Positions 28,520 to 40,534 are shown, numbered from the stretch's first letter. The stretch: DNA of 64,000 bases from an uncultured Pelagibacteraceae bacterium (GCA_902535625.1 CACAUA010000002.1:62001-126000); one strand, 5' to 3'. The notes: a model not told the origin generated them from the letters alone. Program-made: numbers and translations.

Positions 28520-29456
28520 CAAAAATTTAAAAATTTATTTAGCTGCACCAAGAGGATTTTGTGCAGGAGTTGATAGAGCAATTGAGATTGTAAAAAAAAG
28601 TATAGATAAATTTGGTGCTCCAGTTTATGTGAGACACGAAATTGTACATAACAAACATGTTGTAGAAAGTTTAAAAAAGCTTGGTGCGATATTTGTTGAA
28701 GAATTAGATGAAATTAAAGATAAGACTAGACCAGTTATATTCTCAGCACATGGAGTTCCAAAATCCGTCCCAGAGGAGGCATCAAATTTAAATATGATGT
28801 TTGTAGATGCAACGTGTCCTCTAGTATCAAAAGTTCATAGAGAGGCAGAAAACTTAAATAAACAAGGACATCATATATTATTAATAGGACACAAAAACCA
28901 TCCAGAAGTTATTGGAACAATGGGTCAATTACCAGAAGGTTCAATAGATTTGATTGAAAATATTGAGGATGCAAATAACTATGAAAATATCTCAAATAAA
29001 CAGCTATCCTTCATAACTCAAACAACACTCTCTGTAGATGACACCAAGTATATTATTGGAGCTCTGAAATCGAAATTCCCTGATATTAAAGAGCCTAAAA
29101 AAGATGACATATGTTATGCAACAACAAATAGACAATCAGCAGTTAAAGAAATAGCAAATAAATGCGATATGTTTTTTGTAATAGGAAGTAGGAATTCATC
29201 TAACTCAGTAAGATTAGTTGAGGTTGCTAAAAACGCTGGTTGCAACTCTGCTGAGTTAATTCACTCAGAAAGTCCAGTGCCAATAGATAAAATTAAAGAA
29301 TGTAACACAATTGGAATTTCATCAGGTGCTTCAGCGCCAGAAATACTTGTTGAAAAGTTTATAGCAGAGTTAAAAGATCTATTTACAGTAAATATTGAAG
29401 AAGTTGAAATCGTAAAAGAAAATATTACTTTTAAAATTCCTGGAAAATTAAATTAA
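28512..29456 (+). CDS. ispH: 4-hydroxy-3-methylbut-2-enyl diphosphate reductase (start MSNKNLK; ORF track starts at 28506)
   Basis: AAPRGFCAGVDRAIEIV, FSAHGVPKSVPEEA, DATCPLVSKVH, GISSGASAPEILVE. Confidence 0.97.
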   Translation: MSNKNLKIYLAAPRGFCAGVDRAIEIVKKSIDKFGAPVYVRHEIVHNKHVVESLKKLGAIFVEELDEIKDKTRPVIFSAHGVPKSVPEEASNLNMMFVDATCPLVSKVHREAENLNKQGHHILLIGHKNHPEVIGTMGQLPEGSIDLIENIEDANNYENISNKQLSFITQTTLSVDDTKYIIGALKSKFPDIKEPKKDDICYATTNRQSAVKEIANKCDMFFVIGSRNSSNSVRLVEVAKNAGCNSAELIHSESPVPIDKIKECNTIGISSGASAPEILVEKFIAELKDLFTVNIEEVEIVKENITFKIPGKLN

Positions 29457-30421
29457 TGGCCGTTTATACTAAAATTAACAATAAGCAGATAAAATTTATA
29501 GAGAAAAAATATAATATTGGCAAAATATTAAATTATTCAGGTATTAAAAAAGGTATTGAAAATACAAACTTTCTTTTAAAGACCAAAAAAAATAAATATA
29601 TCTTAACTATTTACGAAAAAAGAGTTCAAAGAAAAGATCTTCCATTTTTTATTAATCTAATGTCTGGTCTGTCTAGATTAAAAATAAAATGCCCAGTTCC
29701 TATAAAAGACAAAAAAGGTAAATATTTATTTAATTTAAAAAATAAAAAAGCTTGTATTGTCAGTTTCTTGGAAGGAAAAGATAAAAATCAACTAAATAAT
29801 AAAGATTGTTTTATAGTTGGAAAAAATGCAGCACTTCTTCATGAGGCTTCAAAAAAATTAAAATTATATAGAAAAAATTCTCTATCGATTAATTCATGGG
29901 GATCAATTCTAAATAAAATCGACAATAAAATTAACAAATTTTCAAAAAACTTAAAAGATTTAATGAAAGATGATTTGAGAGATATCAAAAAAAAATGGCC
30001 TAAAAAAATGCCAAATGGAATAATTCATAGCGATCTTTTTATTGATAATATTTTTTTCAATAGAGGTAAATTTCATGGATTTATAGACTTTTATTTTTCA
30101 GCTAATGATTTTCTATCTTATGAATTAGCAACCTGCATTAATGCTTTATGCTTTAAGAAAAAAAATAGAAAATTTGTATTTGATAAAAAAAGATCTTCAA
30201 ATTTATTAAAGGGCTACCAATCTGTTAGAAAGCTAAGTGAAATTGAAAAAAGAAATTTAAATACATTATGTAGAGGATCAGCTTTAAGATATCTTTTGAC
30301 TAGATCATATGACTATTTAAATACTCCCAAACAAGCTATCATTAAAATTAAAGATCCAAAAGAGTATATAGATAAGTTAAACTTTCATAGAAATCTAAGT
30401 TCATTTAAGGATTATTCTTGA
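29456..30421 (+). CDS. thrB: homoserine kinase type II (ThrB, APH-like fold)
   Basis: ORF 321 aa; MAVYTKI start, GIENTNFLLKTKKNKYILTIYEKR, NGIIHSDLFIDNIFF, GFIDFYFS. Confidence 0.93.
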   Translation: MAVYTKINNKQIKFIEKKYNIGKILNYSGIKKGIENTNFLLKTKKNKYILTIYEKRVQRKDLPFFINLMSGLSRLKIKCPVPIKDKKGKYLFNLKNKKACIVSFLEGKDKNQLNNKDCFIVGKNAALLHEASKKLKLYRKNSLSINSWGSILNKIDNKINKFSKNLKDLMKDDLRDIKKKWPKKMPNGIIHSDLFIDNIFFNRGKFHGFIDFYFSANDFLSYELATCINALCFKKKNRKFVFDKKRSSNLLKGYQSVRKLSEIEKRNLNTLCRGSALRYLLTRSYDYLNTPKQAIIKIKDPKEYIDKLNFHRNLSSFKDYS

Positions 30422-30843
30422 TGATTAAAATCTACACAGATGGTTCTTGCATTGGAAATCCAGGAAATGGTGGTTGGGCCGCAATTATTATTGAAAATGG
30501 AAAGAAAATTAAAATTAAAGGAAGTAAAAAAGAAACAACAAATAATCAAATGGAATTGCTTGCCCCAATAAAAGCTTTAAAAAAAATTCCAAATGGAAGC
30601 AAGGTTCAAATATTTACAGACTCAAAATATGTAAAATCTGGAATAACTGAATGGATAAATAATTGGAAAAAAAATGGTTGGAAAACAGCTAACAAACAAG
30701 ACGTAAAGAATAAAGAACTTTGGACTGAATTAGATAATCTTTCAAACACATTTGAGATTAAATGGAGCTGGGTAAAGGCACATTCGACAGATAAACTTAA
30801 TAATGAAGTGGATTTATTGGCAAGGTCCTCTGCTAAAACATAG
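30421..30843 (+). CDS. rnhA: ribonuclease HI
   Basis: MIKIYTDGSCIGNPGNGGWAAII, TTNNQMELLAPIKAL, TDSKYVKSGI, WVKAHSTDKLNNEVDLLA. Confidence 0.96.
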   Translation: MIKIYTDGSCIGNPGNGGWAAIIIENGKKIKIKGSKKETTNNQMELLAPIKALKKIPNGSKVQIFTDSKYVKSGITEWINNWKKNGWKTANKQDVKNKELWTELDNLSNTFEIKWSWVKAHSTDKLNNEVDLLARSSAKT

Positions 30844-30873
30844 GTGCACCTGGCAACAGAACTGCCCTGGAAA

Positions 30874-31359
30874 TTATAACAAATCTAAAACACCCTCTGC
30901 TGAGGATAGACCACATTGCTTAGTTTCTTTCTCAACTTGAATATTAATCAATTCTAAGTTTTGAATAACCATTGCATACCGATTTGATCGAATACCCATT
31001 CCTTTTGAATTTCTATCTACTTGTGCTCCAATTGCTTTTGTAAACGATAGATACGGATCTGATAACATTATAATTTTGCCTCCAGCATTATTCGCTTCTC
31101 CCCAAGCATTCATAACATAGGGATCATTGACTGATAAACAAAATATTCTTTCTATGCCTTTTAATTTTATTTTATCTGCATTTGAAACATAACCTGGAAG
31201 ATGAAGTTTTGAACAGGTCGAAGTAAAAGCACCAGGTAAACCAAATAAAATAATTTTTCCTTTGCCTAATATTTCTCTAATGTTGCTAATTTTTGGTTGT
31301 CCATCTACTAAATGAAATATTTCTGTGCTAGGTATTTGATCTTTTATATTTAATTTCAT
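30874..31359 (-). CDS. peroxiredoxin (Prx5/AhpC-TSA redoxin family)
   Basis: ORF 161 aa; ILFGLPGAFTSTCSKLHLPGYV, SVNDPYVMNAWG, GMGIRSNRYAMVI. Confidence 0.94.
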   Translation of the reverse strand: MKLNIKDQIPSTEIFHLVDGQPKISNIREILGKGKIILFGLPGAFTSTCSKLHLPGYVSNADKIKLKGIERIFCLSVNDPYVMNAWGEANNAGGKIIMLSDPYLSFTKAIGAQVDRNSKGMGIRSNRYAMVIQNLELINIQVEKETKQCGLSSAEGVLDLL

Positions 31360-32729
31360 ATTGAATTCATTACATATTCTTTAACTTTGTCAATATCATT
31401 TGGAAGAACTTCAAAATTTTCTTCTCTATCGTAAACATATTTTAGACTACTTGGTAGTTTTTCAGTTTTTAAAATTGCATCTTCTATTGCATTAGGAAAT
31501 TTACTTGGATGCGCAGTAGATAAAACAACACAATTTTGTTCTAGCCCAAGTTTTTTTACAGCACCAATTCCAACCGCAGTGTGCGGATCAACTACAACTT
31601 TATATTCTTTATTTATATCTTTTATCATTTGAATAGTTTCGTTTTCATCTAACATTTCAGATATAAAATTCTTTTTTATTTTATCTAAGTCACTATTATC
31701 GATTTGATAAGTATTGTTTTTTATTCTACTCATTATATGTTTCATAACATCTGAATTACAGTCTTTAACATCATATAAAAGTCTTTCAAAGTTACTTGCT
31801 ATCTGGATATCCATGCTAGGAGTATTTGTTTCCTCTACTTTCTTTTGAGTATAATCTCCACCAGAAATTGCTCTATGAAGGATGTCATTTTTGTTAGTAG
31901 CTACAATAAGTTTATCAATGGGAAGACCAAGTTTCTTTGCTAAATAACCAGCGTAAATATCTCCAAAATTTCCAGTCGGAACAGAAAAAGACAAAGGCTG
32001 TCCATTGCCTATTTTAAAATAAGCATAAAAATAATAAACAGCTTGTGCAACAATTCGTGCCCAATTAATTGAATTAACACCTGACATATTAATTGAACTA
32101 GAGAATTTTTCATCATTAAACATTGCTTTAACTAAATTTTGACAGTCATCAAAGTTACCCTCAATAGCAATATTGAATACGTTTTTTTCTTCATGGATTG
32201 TCATCAGTCTTCTTTGTACTGGTGAAATTCTGTTATTTGGATGTAATACAAAAACATTTAAATTCTTTTTTCCTTTTAAAGCATCAATAGCAGCTGCACC
32301 TGTATCTCCTGAAGTTGCTACAACAATATTAATTTTTTTTTGCTTATTTCCTAGATAATATTGATAGAAATTTCCTATTAATTGCATTGCAATATCTTTA
32401 AAAGCAAGTGTTGGGCCGTGATAGAGTTCTAAAACTTTTAAATTTCCTAAATTAGAGATTTTTACAACATCCTCTGCTCTAAAATTTGAGTAAGATTTTG
32501 ATACTGTGGAAATTAATTCCTCTTTAGTCATAAAATCACCAATAAATGGTAAAATTATTTCGGTTGCTAATTCATTATAATCAAGACCACTTAGTTTGTT
32601 TAATTCATCTTTACTAAATGGTTTGACTAACTTTGGTACAAAAAGACCTCCATCATCAGCTAAACCTTTCAGAAATACGTTTTTAAATGAAAAATGATCT
32701 GAATTATTTCTAGTGCTTATATATTCCAT
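31356..32729 (-). CDS. thrC: threonine synthase
   Basis: ORF 457 aa; MEYISTRN, GPTLAFKDIAMQLIGNFYQY, ATSGDTGAAAI, SVPTGNFGDIYAGYLAKKLGLPI. Confidence 0.97.
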   Translation of the reverse strand: MEYISTRNNSDHFSFKNVFLKGLADDGGLFVPKLVKPFSKDELNKLSGLDYNELATEIILPFIGDFMTKEELISTVSKSYSNFRAEDVVKISNLGNLKVLELYHGPTLAFKDIAMQLIGNFYQYYLGNKQKKINIVVATSGDTGAAAIDALKGKKNLNVFVLHPNNRISPVQRRLMTIHEEKNVFNIAIEGNFDDCQNLVKAMFNDEKFSSSINMSGVNSINWARIVAQAVYYFYAYFKIGNGQPLSFSVPTGNFGDIYAGYLAKKLGLPIDKLIVATNKNDILHRAISGGDYTQKKVEETNTPSMDIQIASNFERLLYDVKDCNSDVMKHIMSRIKNNTYQIDNSDLDKIKKNFISEMLDENETIQMIKDINKEYKVVVDPHTAVGIGAVKKLGLEQNCVVLSTAHPSKFPNAIEDAILKTEKLPSSLKYVYDREENFEVLPNDIDKVKEYVMNSI

Positions 32730-33382
32730 CAGTAATTTTTTTTTCTAAAATATAAATATATTAAAAAAATGGAAACGGCTAATGAAAACCATGTAAGAGC
32801 ATACTTTAAATGGTTGTTTGAAATATTGGCCCCTATTTGTTTTGACCGAGGATAAATTCCTTCCTGCTTGCTAATATTGTTGATAATAAATGGAGAAAAT
32901 TCTTTGCCTGTATAGGTCAACAAATCTTCATCTTTAAGGGTGAACCAATAATTCTTATTTACATCATTATCAGGCTTGAAATAATTAAATTTACTTTTTA
33001 ATTTTAAAACTCCCTCAAATTTACTCTCATTTGAAATATACCTTTTGTATTTAAAATCTCTTGGAACCCAACCACGATTTATTAAATAGCTTTTATTGTT
33101 AATACTAATTGGATTTACAATATCAAATCCTGGCTCTCCTTTTTCATTTAAGGAATATAAATAAATTATTTTTGAATTATCTAATATTCCCTCAAATTTG
33201 ATTTTTTTAAAATTAATTGGATTACTTCCATTAAATTCTACTGGATCACTTTTTAAAGATTGGTCAATTGAATTTATTAAATCAAGCTTCCAATTTAATC
33301 TTACAATTTGCCAAGTGCCTAATGATAAAAAAACTAAAACAAAAAAGTATACAAAGATTGAAAAAGATAACTTATTTTTCAA
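32729..33382 (-). CDS. SURF1 family cytochrome oxidase assembly protein
   Basis: ORF 217 aa; two terminal TM helices, LGTWQIVRLNWK, YLINRGWVPRDFK, HLKYALTWFSLAVS. Confidence 0.92.
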   Translation of the reverse strand: MKNKLSFSIFVYFFVLVFLSLGTWQIVRLNWKLDLINSIDQSLKSDPVEFNGSNPINFKKIKFEGILDNSKIIYLYSLNEKGEPGFDIVNPISINNKSYLINRGWVPRDFKYKRYISNESKFEGVLKLKSKFNYFKPDNDVNKNYWFTLKDEDLLTYTGKEFSPFIINNISKQEGIYPRSKQIGANISNNHLKYALTWFSLAVSIFLIYLYFRKKNY

Positions 33383-33388
33383 GAACTA

Positions 33389-34180
33389 TTAACTTCCCCA
33401 AATGTAAATAGCTGCAAATAAAAACAACCAAACAACGTCGACAAAATGCCAGTACCATGCAGCAGCTTCAAAACCGAAGTGATGCTCTTTAGTAAAGTGT
33501 CCTAATTTACCTCTCCATAAGCAAACTGCTAAAAAAATTGTCCCAACCAAAACATGGAAACCATGAAACCCTGTGGCCATATAGAATGTAGCTCCATAAA
33601 TATGACCTGAAAAACTAAATGTAGCGTGTTGGTATTCGTATATTTGCAATAACGTAAAGAATGCTCCTAAAATTACTGTACAGATTAGACCATTTATAAA
33701 TCCTTTTCTATCATCCTCTAACAAAGAATGGTGTGCCCAAGTTACTGTTGTACCAGATAATAGTAGGACAAGAGTATTTATAAGTGGAATGTCCCATGGA
33801 TCAAAAGTTTCAATATCTTTTGGTGGCCATACATTTCCCATGAATTCATTTGGAAATAAACTTGCATCAAAGTATGCCCAAAACCATGCAACAAAAAACA
33901 TTACTTCAGATGCAATAAATAATGTCATTCCATATCTGTGATGAATTTGAACAACAGGTGTATGATGACCTTTATGTTCAGCTTCAATTACAACATCTCT
34001 AAACCACATAAAGGCACAATAAATTATAAGTAAAAAACCTAAGACCATCGCCCACATAACTTTACTGTGAAAATAATAAACAGATCCAACAGCTGTAACT
34101 AGTGTTGCTATAGATGTGGCTAAAGGCCAAGGACTAGGGTCAACTAAATGATAATCATGTTTTTGACCTGATGCAGACAT
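33389..34180 (-). CDS. ctaE: cytochrome c oxidase subunit III
   Basis: ORF 263 aa; HDYHLVDPSPWPLATSIATL, FIASEVMFFVAWFWAYFDASLFP, TGFHGFHVLVG, WYWHFVDVVWLFLF. Confidence 0.97.
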   Translation of the reverse strand: MSASGQKHDYHLVDPSPWPLATSIATLVTAVGSVYYFHSKVMWAMVLGFLLIIYCAFMWFRDVVIEAEHKGHHTPVVQIHHRYGMTLFIASEVMFFVAWFWAYFDASLFPNEFMGNVWPPKDIETFDPWDIPLINTLVLLLSGTTVTWAHHSLLEDDRKGFINGLICTVILGAFFTLLQIYEYQHATFSFSGHIYGATFYMATGFHGFHVLVGTIFLAVCLWRGKLGHFTKEHHFGFEAAAWYWHFVDVVWLFLFAAIYIWGS

Positions 34181-34185
34181 TTATT

Positions 34186-34734
34186 TTAACTCTCTTTTTT
34201 TTCGTTTTTATAATATTCAGATGAAAAAAAAGTATATGACATAGTAACATCTTCAACTCTAGATGTTTTTGGATCATTTACTAATTCTGGGTCTAAATAG
34301 AATACTAGAGTGTAACTTGCCTTTTCCCCTGGATCTAAAGTTTGTTTTTCAAAGCAAAAACAGCCTAATTTATTAAAATATGCTCCAAATGATGATGGAG
34401 AAACATTATATGTGGCTACAGCAGATGAAATTTCATCTCCCGTGTTTTCCACTTCAAATTTAATTCTGTATACCTTTCCTGGCTGAACATCCATTGTTTT
34501 TTGATCAACATCAAAATTCCAATCAAGAGCACTGTTAACGTTGGTATCTAATCTTACATTTATTTTTTTATCTAAAACTATATTAGGGGCCTCTTTCGAT
34601 ATTTGTGTTGTTCCGCCAAAGCCAGTTACTCTGCAAAATAAATCATACAAAGGAACAGCTGCAAAAGATAATCCTAACATAAAGACAAAAATTCCTGCAA
34701 GAATTAGTGGAGTTAAAGTATTTTTTTTAATCAT
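34186..34734 (-). CDS. ctaG: cytochrome c oxidase assembly protein CtaG/Cox11
   Basis: ORF 182 aa; FAAVPLYDLFCRVTGFGGTTQ, FNKLGCFCFEKQTL. Confidence 0.96.
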   Translation of the reverse strand: MIKKNTLTPLILAGIFVFMLGLSFAAVPLYDLFCRVTGFGGTTQISKEAPNIVLDKKINVRLDTNVNSALDWNFDVDQKTMDVQPGKVYRIKFEVENTGDEISSAVATYNVSPSSFGAYFNKLGCFCFEKQTLDPGEKASYTLVFYLDPELVNDPKTSRVEDVTMSYTFFSSEYYKNEKKES

Positions 34735-34856
34735 AGAGGTCTTTCAAATACTCCAATATTAAATAGTGTGAAAATAAATAAGAAAACTATAAATGCAACC
34801 AAACCAACTGCTGTCCATAAATTTTTCTTTTTTAATTTTTGATCTTTAACTATCAT
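34731..34856 (-). CDS. 41-aa small membrane protein, CoxF-like; not in supplied ORF track
   Basis: Minus-strand translation MIVKDQKLKKKNLWTAVGLVAFIVFLFIFTLFNIGVFERPL*; ATGA overlaps with both ctaB stop and ctaG start. Confidence 0.75.
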   Translation of the reverse strand: MIVKDQKLKKKNLWTAVGLVAFIVFLFIFTLFNIGVFERPL

Positions 34857-35761
34857 AAAATTTTATCCACTAAGAAAAAAACAAATATTAAAAATAAATA
34901 AATAATTGAATAGCTAAAAATATGTTTAGCTTTCTTTATGTTAAATTTTCCAACTTTATAGTTATAGAGCTGGTAACAAATTAAATTATAATAAAATGTA
35001 AGAAGTAAGCTAAGTGTTAAGAATACTTCGCCGACAAATCCAATGTAATATGGTAAAACAATTGTCGGTATCATCAACAAAGAATAAATTAGAATATTCT
35101 TTTTAGTATCCTGAATTCCATTAGTTACTGGAAGCATTGGAATGCCTGCTTTTTTATAATCATCAGCTTTGTACAAGCTTAATGCCCAAAAGTGTGATGG
35201 TGTCCAAAAGAAAATTATTAAGAAAAAAGCAATCGACTCCAATGAAATAGAATTTGTTGCTATTGCCCAACCAATTACTGGTGGCAAAGCTCCTGATGCT
35301 CCACCTATAACAATATTTTGTGGAGTTTTTCTTTTTAACCAGATTGTATAAACAAATACGTAAAATAATATCGTAAACAATAATAGAAATGCTGATAAAG
35401 CATTTGTAACAAAGTATAAGCTTACAACTGAAATAACTGAAAGAGATGTTCCAAAATATAATGCTTGGTTTCTGTTCAGCTTTCCTCTTGGAATTGGACG
35501 CAAGCAAGTTCTAGACATTAGTTTATCTAAGTCGGCTTCATACCACATGTTAAGTGCTCCTGCTGCTCCAGCACCAAAGGCTACAATTAATATCCCAATC
35601 ACTGATTGTTGAAGTGAAACTGAAGTAGGGGCTGTTAACAGACCAACTGCACAAGTGAAAATTACAAGAGACATTACTCTAGGTTTCATTAACTTTAATA
35701 ATTCAGGAATAATACCTAGTTCGTAATATGATTTTTTTACTTTAGAATACGTCGTAGCCAT
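34853..35761 (-). CDS. ctaB: protoheme IX farnesyltransferase (haem O synthase)
   Basis: ORF 302 aa; LMKPRVMSLVIFTCAVGLL, NMWYEADLDKLMSRTCLRPIPRG. Confidence 0.97.
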   Translation of the reverse strand: MATTYSKVKKSYYELGIIPELLKLMKPRVMSLVIFTCAVGLLTAPTSVSLQQSVIGILIVAFGAGAAGALNMWYEADLDKLMSRTCLRPIPRGKLNRNQALYFGTSLSVISVVSLYFVTNALSAFLLLFTILFYVFVYTIWLKRKTPQNIVIGGASGALPPVIGWAIATNSISLESIAFFLIIFFWTPSHFWALSLYKADDYKKAGIPMLPVTNGIQDTKKNILIYSLLMIPTIVLPYYIGFVGEVFLTLSLLLTFYYNLICYQLYNYKVGKFNIKKAKHIFSYSIIYLFLIFVFFLVDKIL

Positions 35762-35787
35762 TTTAATTTTTATATCTTAAGACGTTG

Positions 35788-38237
<2,450 letters not shown>

Positions 38238-38261
38238 TTGTTTTCTATATAGATCGAAAAT

Positions 38262-38267
38262 ATTATA
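38262..38267 (-). promoter_or_regulatory. candidate -10 element (TATAAT) of the cta operon
   Basis: Minus strand TTGTCG-19 bp-TATAAT in the short gap between rsmE and the re-assigned ctaC start. Confidence 0.4.
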
Positions 38268-38296
38268 AAAAATACTAGAGAATTCGCGACAATTTA

Positions 38297-38995
38297 TCAA
38301 TTTTGCAAATAATTGATCACAGATAACGCGGATATAACTGCAGTTTCAGACCTTAAAATGTTATCACTTAGTTTTATCGATTGAGACCCTCTAAAGTTTA
38401 GAATCTTTTTAATTTCACCGGCTGAATAATCCCCTTCGGGACCAATTAAAAGACAATTTGGTTTTGAATTAGAAATTTTAATTTTTTTATTATTCGTATT
38501 TAAATCTGCAAAAATTAAATTGATATCTAAATTATTAGATAGGAATCTATCTAATGATTGAGGTTTTTCAATTGAAGGAATATTTATTCTATTGCTTTGC
38601 TCACACGACTCTATAATTATTTTATTTAATCTCTCATTATTTACTTTTCTAACAATTGTCCTTTCAGAAATAATTGGTACAAATTTTGTTACTCCAAGCT
38701 CAGTTGCTTTTTGTATCATGAAGTTAAAATAATTTGATTTAATTGGTGAGAAGGCTAACCAGATTTTTTGCTCTTTATCTTTTTGTCTCAACTGTTCAAC
38801 AACCTTGAAATTTAAACTGCTTTTTGAAATTTCAGTTACAATTGACTTCCATTCTCCAGATTTATTAAAAACTGAAAAGGTCTCTCCTTGTTTGATCCTC
38901 ATTACTTTCAGTAAATAATGTGACTTAGACTTAGTTAAATTAGTTTCTAAATTAATTGATAATTTTTCTGGATAAAATATTCTAATATTGCTCAT
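38297..38995 (-). CDS. rsmE: 16S rRNA (uracil(1498)-N(3))-methyltransferase
   Basis: ORF 232 aa; YLLKVMRIKQGE, QKATELGVTKFVPIISERT, LLIGPEGDYSAGEIKKI, LSDNILRSETAVISAL. Confidence 0.94.
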   Translation of the reverse strand: MSNIRIFYPEKLSINLETNLTKSKSHYLLKVMRIKQGETFSVFNKSGEWKSIVTEISKSSLNFKVVEQLRQKDKEQKIWLAFSPIKSNYFNFMIQKATELGVTKFVPIISERTIVRKVNNERLNKIIIESCEQSNRINIPSIEKPQSLDRFLSNNLDINLIFADLNTNNKKIKISNSKPNCLLIGPEGDYSAGEIKKILNFRGSQSIKLSDNILRSETAVISALSVINYLQN

Positions 38996-39012
38996 TATAT
39001 TTAAATTAATTT

Positions 39013-39675
39013 ATGAAAAAAATTAAAGCAATCATATTTGATGCATACGGCACCCTATTTGATGTTAATTCTGCAGCTGAAAAATGTAAGGAAAAATTAG
39101 GAGATAAATGGGAAGGATTTGCTAATTATTGGAGAACTACACAGCTTGAATATACTTGGCTTAGAAGTTTAATGAGAAGACACAAAGATTTTTGGCAAAT
39201 CACTGAAGATAGTTTGGATAAATCTATGAATTTTTACAATGTTGATAATTCAATGAGATCAGAACTATTAAATTTATATAAAGTGCTTTCACCATTTACA
39301 GAAGTAAGGGATGCTTTAAAAAAATTAAAACAATCAAATTATAAATTAGCAATTCTATCAAATGGTACACCTGACCTTTTAAATGAACTTGTAGTTAGCA
39401 ATCAATTAAAAGATATTTTTGATGATATTTTTTCTGTAGAAGAAGCTGGTATTTTTAAACCAGATTCAAAAGTATATGATCTTCCAATAAATAAATATAA
39501 TATTGAAAAGAATGAAGTTTTATTCTTAAGTGCAAATACATGGGATGTTTCTGGTGCAGGGAATTATGGATACAACACAGTTTGGGTGAATAGAAATAAT
39601 AATATTTTTGATAAATTAGATTTTGAACCTAACAAACAAATAAGTAATTTATCAGAATTGCTTGATTTAATTTAG
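39013..39675 (+). CDS. haloacid dehalogenase type II (L-2-haloacid dehalogenase-like)
   Basis: ORF 220 aa; IIFDAYGTLFDVNSA, LSNGTPDLL, FKPDSKVYDLP, SANTWDVSGAGNYGYNTVWVNR. Confidence 0.85.
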   Translation: MKKIKAIIFDAYGTLFDVNSAAEKCKEKLGDKWEGFANYWRTTQLEYTWLRSLMRRHKDFWQITEDSLDKSMNFYNVDNSMRSELLNLYKVLSPFTEVRDALKKLKQSNYKLAILSNGTPDLLNELVVSNQLKDIFDDIFSVEEAGIFKPDSKVYDLPINKYNIEKNEVLFLSANTWDVSGAGNYGYNTVWVNRNNNIFDKLDFEPNKQISNLSELLDLI

Positions 39676-39686
39676 ATATATCCTAT

Positions 39687-40532
39687 ATGAACAACATGAT
39701 AAATATCGAAGTAGAAAAAATTATAGATCCAACACCAGCATCAGATGGTGCGGGAGTTAAATTAAAAAGAAGTATTGGTGTTGAACCAAATTATTACGAT
39801 CCATTTTTAATGTTAGATGAATTTGGATCAGAAAATAAAGATGATTATATTGCGGGCTTTCCTCCTCATCCACACAGAGGAATTGAGACCGTTACATACA
39901 TGTTAGCTGGGAGTTTTGAACATAAAGATAGTACAGGTGGTCAAGGAAAAATGACTGCAGGAGATGTGCAATGGATGAAAACTGGTAGTGGAATAATTCA
40001 TTCTGAAATGCCAGCTATGAACGATGGAAAACTTCATGGTTTTCAATTATGGATTAATATGCCTGCCAGCGAGAAGATGAGTAAACCAGAATACCATTAT
40101 ATTGACTCAGATAAAATGAGCACACATAAGGATAAAGATAAATTTGTAAAAGTAATTGCTGGAAAATTTGAAAATTCAGAAGGTCCAATAAAAAAACACA
40201 ATGTCGATCCAATTTATTTTGATGTAGAATTAAATGAAAGTAAAACTTTTAATCATCAAGTTCCATCCACACACAATTCGTTCATATATTTAATTGAAGG
40301 TGAAATAGAAATTGGAAACAATAAACATGAAAGTGTTAAAGACTCTACATTAATATTATTATCTAAGGGTGAAAACTTGAAAGTAACTGCTTTAACAAAC
40401 GCTAAATTTTTATTAATATCTGGAAAACCGATAGGAGAACAGATTGCAAGAGGTGGCCCATTCGTCATGAATACCAAACAAGAAATACTTCAAGCAATTG
40501 ATGATTACCATAATGGTAATTTCGTAAAGTAA
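39687..40532 (+). CDS. pirin family protein
   Basis: ORF 281 aa; DPFLMLDEFGSE, GFPPHPHRGIETVTYMLAGSFEHKDSTG, GSGIIHSEMP. Confidence 0.92.
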   Translation: MNNMINIEVEKIIDPTPASDGAGVKLKRSIGVEPNYYDPFLMLDEFGSENKDDYIAGFPPHPHRGIETVTYMLAGSFEHKDSTGGQGKMTAGDVQWMKTGSGIIHSEMPAMNDGKLHGFQLWINMPASEKMSKPEYHYIDSDKMSTHKDKDKFVKVIAGKFENSEGPIKKHNVDPIYFDVELNESKTFNHQVPSTHNSFIYLIEGEIEIGNNKHESVKDSTLILLSKGENLKVTALTNAKFLLISGKPIGEQIARGGPFVMNTKQEILQAIDDYHNGNFVK

Positions 40533-40534
40533 AT

